Assembly: GCA_013811765.1 (NCBI GenBank)
Contig: JACCUO010000189.1
Span: 1-7,612 of the forward strand
From: Thermoleophilaceae bacterium
GTDB lineage: Bacteria > Actinomycetota > Thermoleophilia > Solirubrobacterales > Thermoleophilaceae
Length of the DNA: 7,612 nucleotides
Reading direction: 5' to 3'
In this document: positions 5,382 to 7,612 of the stretch, piece after piece
How the letters are laid out: every line of letters starts with the position of its first letter
How positions within the stretch are numbered: position 1 is the first letter of the stretch
Program-made: the position numbers and the translations under genes
Notes under the pieces: model-generated
Seen by the model: the letters and a program-made list of their open reading frames with translations, nothing else
Told to the model about the DNA's origin: nothing
Databases searched by the model: none

Positions 5382-6710
5382 TGCGATCGGCACGTACTCG
5401 AGCTGCCGCTCGCCGGTGTAGATCTGCCGCGGCCTTGCGATCTTGGTTTCGGGGTCCTCAAGCATCTCGTGCCACTGGGAGACCCAGCCGGCGGTGCGCG
5501 GGATCGCGAACATCACCGTGAACATGTCCGGGGGGATGTTCATCGCCTCGTAGATGAGGCCCGAGTAGAAGTCCACGTTGGGGTAGAGCTTGCGCTCGCT
5601 GAAGTAGTCGTCGTCCAGGGCGCGCTTCTCGAGCTCGACGGCTATCGCGAGCTTGGGGTTGTCGATGCCCATCACCTCGAGCACCTCATCAACGTGTTTC
5701 TTGATGATCCGGGCGCGCGGGTCGTAATTCTTGTAGACGCGGTGCCCGAAGCCCATCAGCTTCTCCTTGCGGTCCTTCACGGCGTTCAGGAAGCCGGGGA
5801 TGTTCTCCACCGTGCCGATTCGCTCGAGCATCCGTAGAACCGCCTCGTTCGCGCCGCCGTGCAGTGGCCCGAAGAGGGCCGCCACGCCCGCGGCCACCGC
5901 GGAGTAGGGGTCGACCTGGGACGAGCCCACCGCTCGCACCGCCGCGGTGGAGCAGTTCTGCTCGTGGTCGGCGTGCAGTATCCAGAGCACCTCGAGGGCC
6001 TTCTCCAGGCGGGGGTCAGGCTCGTACTTGAACTCGGCCATCTTGTAGAGCATCGAGAGAAAGTTGCCCGGGTAGCTGAGGTCATTGTCGGGATACACGT
6101 AGGGGAGCCCAACGCTGTGGCGGTAGGCGAACGCCGCCAGCGTGGGCATCTTGGCCACGAGGCGGGTGATGGCCATGTAGCGCTCCGTCTCGTTCTCGAG
6201 GTCCTTCGCGGCGGGGTAGAAGGTGGACAGCGCCCCGACGGTCGAGAGCAGCATCGCCATCGGATGGGCGTTGTAACGGAACGCCTCCATCGACTTCTTG
6301 ATGCTCTCGTGCACGTAGGTGTGGTGGGTGACCATGTGCTCCCAATAGGCAAGAGCGTCCTCTGTCGGCAGCTCGCCGTGCACGAGCAGGTAGGCCACCT
6401 CCAGGTGGGTCGACTGCTCGCAGAGCTGCTCGATCGGGTAACCGCGGTATTCGAGCACCCCCTTGTCGCCGTCGATGAAGCAGATCTCGCTGCGGCAGTG
6501 GGCGGTGTTGGTGAACGCGGGGTCATACGTCATGAGGCCGAAGTCGTCCTCTCCCGTCTTCATCTGGCGGAAGTCCATCGCCTTCACCGTGCCGTCGGTG
6601 ATCGGGAGCTCGAATGATTCTCCGGTGCGGTTGTCGGTGACCGAGAGGGAGTCGCGCGCGGTGGTCAGCCCGCTTGCACCGTCGCCGTCCTGAGTCCGCT
6701 CCGTCGCCAT
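5370..6710 (-). CDS. gltA: Citrate synthase (large, GltA type)
   Basis: Catalyses oxaloacetate + acetyl-CoA to citrate, the entry step of the TCA cycle, in the cytoplasm. From the ATG at 6710 the protein has 446 residues, close to the 427 of hexameric E. coli GltA and longer than the short 370-residue type. Active-site segments are present: LHADHEQNCS (245-254) with its His, GPLHGGANEA (281-290) with His284, FGHRVYKNYDPRA (321-333) with His323 and the catalytic Asp330, and IPRTAGWVSQW (403-413) with Arg405. The N-terminal 40-70 residues form a beta-rich region of the GltA type (ELPITDGTVKAMDF). The frame continues upstream to ATGs at 6824 and 6815, but those add a low-complexity stretch and lie inside a hairpin element; the ATG at 6710 has GAGG 4 bases upstream and gives the usual length. 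It is monocistronic and converges on the HD-GNAT unit. Confidence 0.96.
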   Translation of the reverse strand: MATERTQDGDGASGLTTARDSLSVTDNRTGESFELPITDGTVKAMDFRQMKTGEDDFGLMTYDPAFTNTAHCRSEICFIDGDKGVLEYRGYPIEQLCEQSTHLEVAYLLVHGELPTEDALAYWEHMVTHHTYVHESIKKSMEAFRYNAHPMAMLLSTVGALSTFYPAAKDLENETERYMAITRLVAKMPTLAAFAYRHSVGLPYVYPDNDLSYPGNFLSMLYKMAEFKYEPDPRLEKALEVLWILHADHEQNCSTAAVRAVGSSQVDPYSAVAAGVAALFGPLHGGANEAVLRMLERIGTVENIPGFLNAVKDRKEKLMGFGHRVYKNYDPRARIIKKHVDEVLEVMGIDNPKLAIAVELEKRALDDDYFSERKLYPNVDFYSGLIYEAMNIPPDMFTVMFAIPRTAGWVSQWHEMLEDPETKIARPRQIYTGERQLEYVPIAQRK

Positions 6711-6799
6711 GCCGCCTCGTTTCCCCGGGTTCCCAGCGTTTCGAAACCGATTCTGACGGAAGCGGGGTCCGGTGGTCGGGACGGTGCTCGGGGCGGCGC

Positions 6800-6838
6800 T
6801 CGACGCGTTCTGCATCCCGTGCATGCATAAAGCGTCGA
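6800..6838. promoter_or_regulatory. 39-bp near-perfect inverted repeat between the PRC-barrel gene and gltA
   Basis: TCGACGC (6800-6806) pairs with GCGTCGA (6832-6838), TT (6808-6809) with AA (6829-6830), and TGCAT (6811-6815) with ATGCA (6823-6827), around a 7-base centre. In all, 14 of 16 symmetric positions are complementary. It begins 13 bases beyond the stop of the minus-strand PRC-barrel gene and ends about 90 bases before the gltA start. It could be an intrinsic terminator without a U-tract, a leader hairpin in gltA mRNA, or a DNA operator. TTTATGC within it (minus strand) is also the only AT-rich stretch that might serve as a gltA -10. Confidence 0.6.
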
Positions 6839-6851
6839 AGGGCTCGGCTGC

Positions 6852-7184
6852 CTACTGCTTCTTCCAGCGGCCTCCGATGAGGCGGGAGAGGCGGCCTCCG
6901 CCGCGCGGCTTGAACACCGGCGGCCCCTGCTCGGGCGGCGGCAGCTCGGCGGCCTGCGCCGCGGTGATCGACAGCGTGACGGCCCGCTCCGCTGTGCGGG
7001 CAACCTCGGGCGCGTCGACGAACCGCAGACCGTGCCCCGGCATCTCCATCACGATGCCGTCGAAGATGTGCTCCGCGTAGTTGTCGAGGACCTCCCGCAC
7101 CGTGCCGAGCTTCACCTCGTCCGAGCTGAACACGGGCGTGCCCGGCTCGAGGGCGGTGTAGTGGATGGCGTGGCCGTCGTCCAT
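6852..7184 (-). CDS. PRC-barrel-like domain protein, 110 aa
   Basis: Residues about 13-75 read as a PRC-barrel-like beta domain: PGTPVFSSDEVKLGTVREVLDN (a strand, a charged turn and G-x-V-x-x-V-L) followed by IFDGIVMEMPGHGLRFVDAPEV. PRC barrels occur in RimM and in many small stress-related or cell-surface-associated proteins and usually bind a protein or RNA partner; the partner here is not visible. The last 30 residues (80-110) are Pro-rich and then basic (RGGGRLSRLIGGRWKKQ), which may bind RNA or membrane. There is no signal peptide. The ATG at 7184 has an AGGGAG ribosome site 9 bases upstream and lies 14 bases after the stop of the membrane-protein gene, so the two form an operon. The family assignment is from pattern only. 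Confidence 0.75.
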   Translation of the reverse strand: MDDGHAIHYTALEPGTPVFSSDEVKLGTVREVLDNYAEHIFDGIVMEMPGHGLRFVDAPEVARTAERAVTLSITAAQAAELPPPEQGPPVFKPRGGGRLSRLIGGRWKKQ

Positions 7185-7198
7185 CGGCGCGCGCTCCC

Positions 7199-7447
7199 TC
7201 AGCGGGGGAGCACCAGCGCGGCGTGCTCCTTGCCCTCCTCACGCTCCTTCTTCTCGTCCTCGTGTCTTTCGGCCAGGGCGGTGAGCGCGGCCGATCCGAC
7301 GGCGCCCAGCACGAGCGTGATCGAGATCGCTATCACCGCAAGCTCGGAGCCCTTCGTGGCCGGGAAGTTCTCGCGCGTGATGCCCAGAAACGCGACCGCC
7401 AGCGCCCAGAGGGCGAGCAGCCCACCCAACACGTGGAATGCGTTCAC
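7199..7447 (-). CDS. Small two-helix membrane protein, 82 aa
   Basis: No named family is recognised. There are two predicted membrane segments, about residues 4-23 (FHVLGGLLALWALAVAFLG) and 36-58 (LAVIAISITLVLGAVGSAAL), separated by a short loop TRENFPATKGS. A strongly charged segment (ERHEDEKKEREEGKEH, 60-75) follows, with a hydrophobic end ALVLPR. The topology suggests a hairpin with both ends on the same side. The start is GTG at 7447; TAGGGT lies 8 bases before it, fitting a leaderless transcript, and there is no SD. The reading frame stays open from the GTG to the window edge with no other start codon, so an N-terminal extension or fusion coming from outside the window cannot be excluded. 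The PRC-barrel gene follows 14 bases downstream. Confidence 0.7.
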   Translation of the reverse strand: MNAFHVLGGLLALWALAVAFLGITRENFPATKGSELAVIAISITLVLGAVGSAALTALAERHEDEKKEREEGKEHAALVLPR

Positions 7448-7455
7448 AACGCCAG

Positions 7456-7461
7456 ACCCTA
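7456..7461 (-). promoter_or_regulatory. Candidate -10 element (TAGGGT) for the membrane protein/PRC-barrel operon
   Basis: TAGGGT on the minus strand is followed by 8 bases and the GTG at 7447, in the same geometry as metF. No -35 is recognisable. Confidence 0.35.
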
Positions 7462-7483
7462 ACCGACGGCCGGAAACGAGGAA

Positions 7484-7514
7484 CTCAGGATCAACGTCCC
7501 GCGGGACGCCTGAG
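7484..7514. repeat. Nested palindrome upstream of the membrane protein/PRC-barrel operon
   Basis: A perfect 12-bp palindrome GTCCCGCGGGAC (7496-7507) is flanked by CTCAGG (7484-7489) and CCTGAG (7509-7514), giving outer and inner inverted repeats with unequal spacers (6 bases and 1 base). It lies about 35 bases upstream of the candidate -10. It might be a terminator of a gene beyond the window or an operator. The rest of 7515-7612 is very GC-rich and shows no gene I can support; one minus frame ends at a TAG at 7459-7461 and could be the Pro/Ala-rich tail of an upstream gene. Confidence 0.35.
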
Positions 7515-7612
7515 GTGGCGGTCTCTGGCCACCCGAACGCGCCCCGGCGCGCGAGCCGGCGGCGTAGCGTGGGGCCCCCGGCGCGGCGGGCGCGGGCGCC
7601 TCGGCCCTGGGT

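Overview
This is a high-GC stretch of ordinary chromosomal housekeeping genes, most likely from an actinobacterium and perhaps a Thermoleophilia (Solirubrobacterales/Gaiellales-like) genome. That placement is an inference from GC-rich codon use, GTG starts, a DUF6458-like membrane protein, a large GltA-type citrate synthase and compact gene packing. There are no RNA genes, IS elements, CRISPR arrays or phage genes. I found no convincing new multi-gene system; the interest lies in one structural anomaly and several regulatory signals.

Layout. Bases 1-310 (+) hold an internal fragment of a metF gene that stops abruptly where the 3' end of a second, complete metF (311-1207, -) begins. The two copies face each other and are about 82% identical over 300 bases, so this is either a contig chimera or a real inverted partial duplication. 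Upstream of the complete metF on the same strand are two unknown small genes (1265-1567 and 1574-1912). A divergent MOSC-domain gene (+, from about 1937) starts almost back to back with them and runs tail to tail into a minus-strand pair of tiny membrane proteins (2447-2566 and 2569-2799). The molybdenum cofactor gene moaA (2896-3912, -) follows. It is divergent from a two-gene plus-strand unit encoding an HD-domain phosphohydrolase and a RimJ/RimL-like GNAT acetyltransferase. Citrate synthase gltA (5370-6710, -) converges on that unit with only 8 bases between stop codons. The window ends with a minus-strand pair: a PRC-barrel-like protein and, before it, a two-helix membrane protein.

Functional themes. 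MetF serves one-carbon and methionine metabolism and GltA serves the TCA cycle. MoaA and the MOSC protein both belong to molybdenum cofactor chemistry, although they are not in one operon. The remaining genes are uncharacterised.

Regulation. Six of the eight likely transcription-unit starts carry a TANNNT hexamer 6-9 bases before the start codon and mostly lack a Shine-Dalgarno sequence, as expected for leaderless transcripts. Genes inside operons instead have SD-like sequences or are tightly coupled. Two dyad or repeat elements stand out: a 39-bp near-perfect inverted repeat between gltA and the PRC-barrel gene, and a perfect 18-bp tandem repeat before the DUF6458-like gene.
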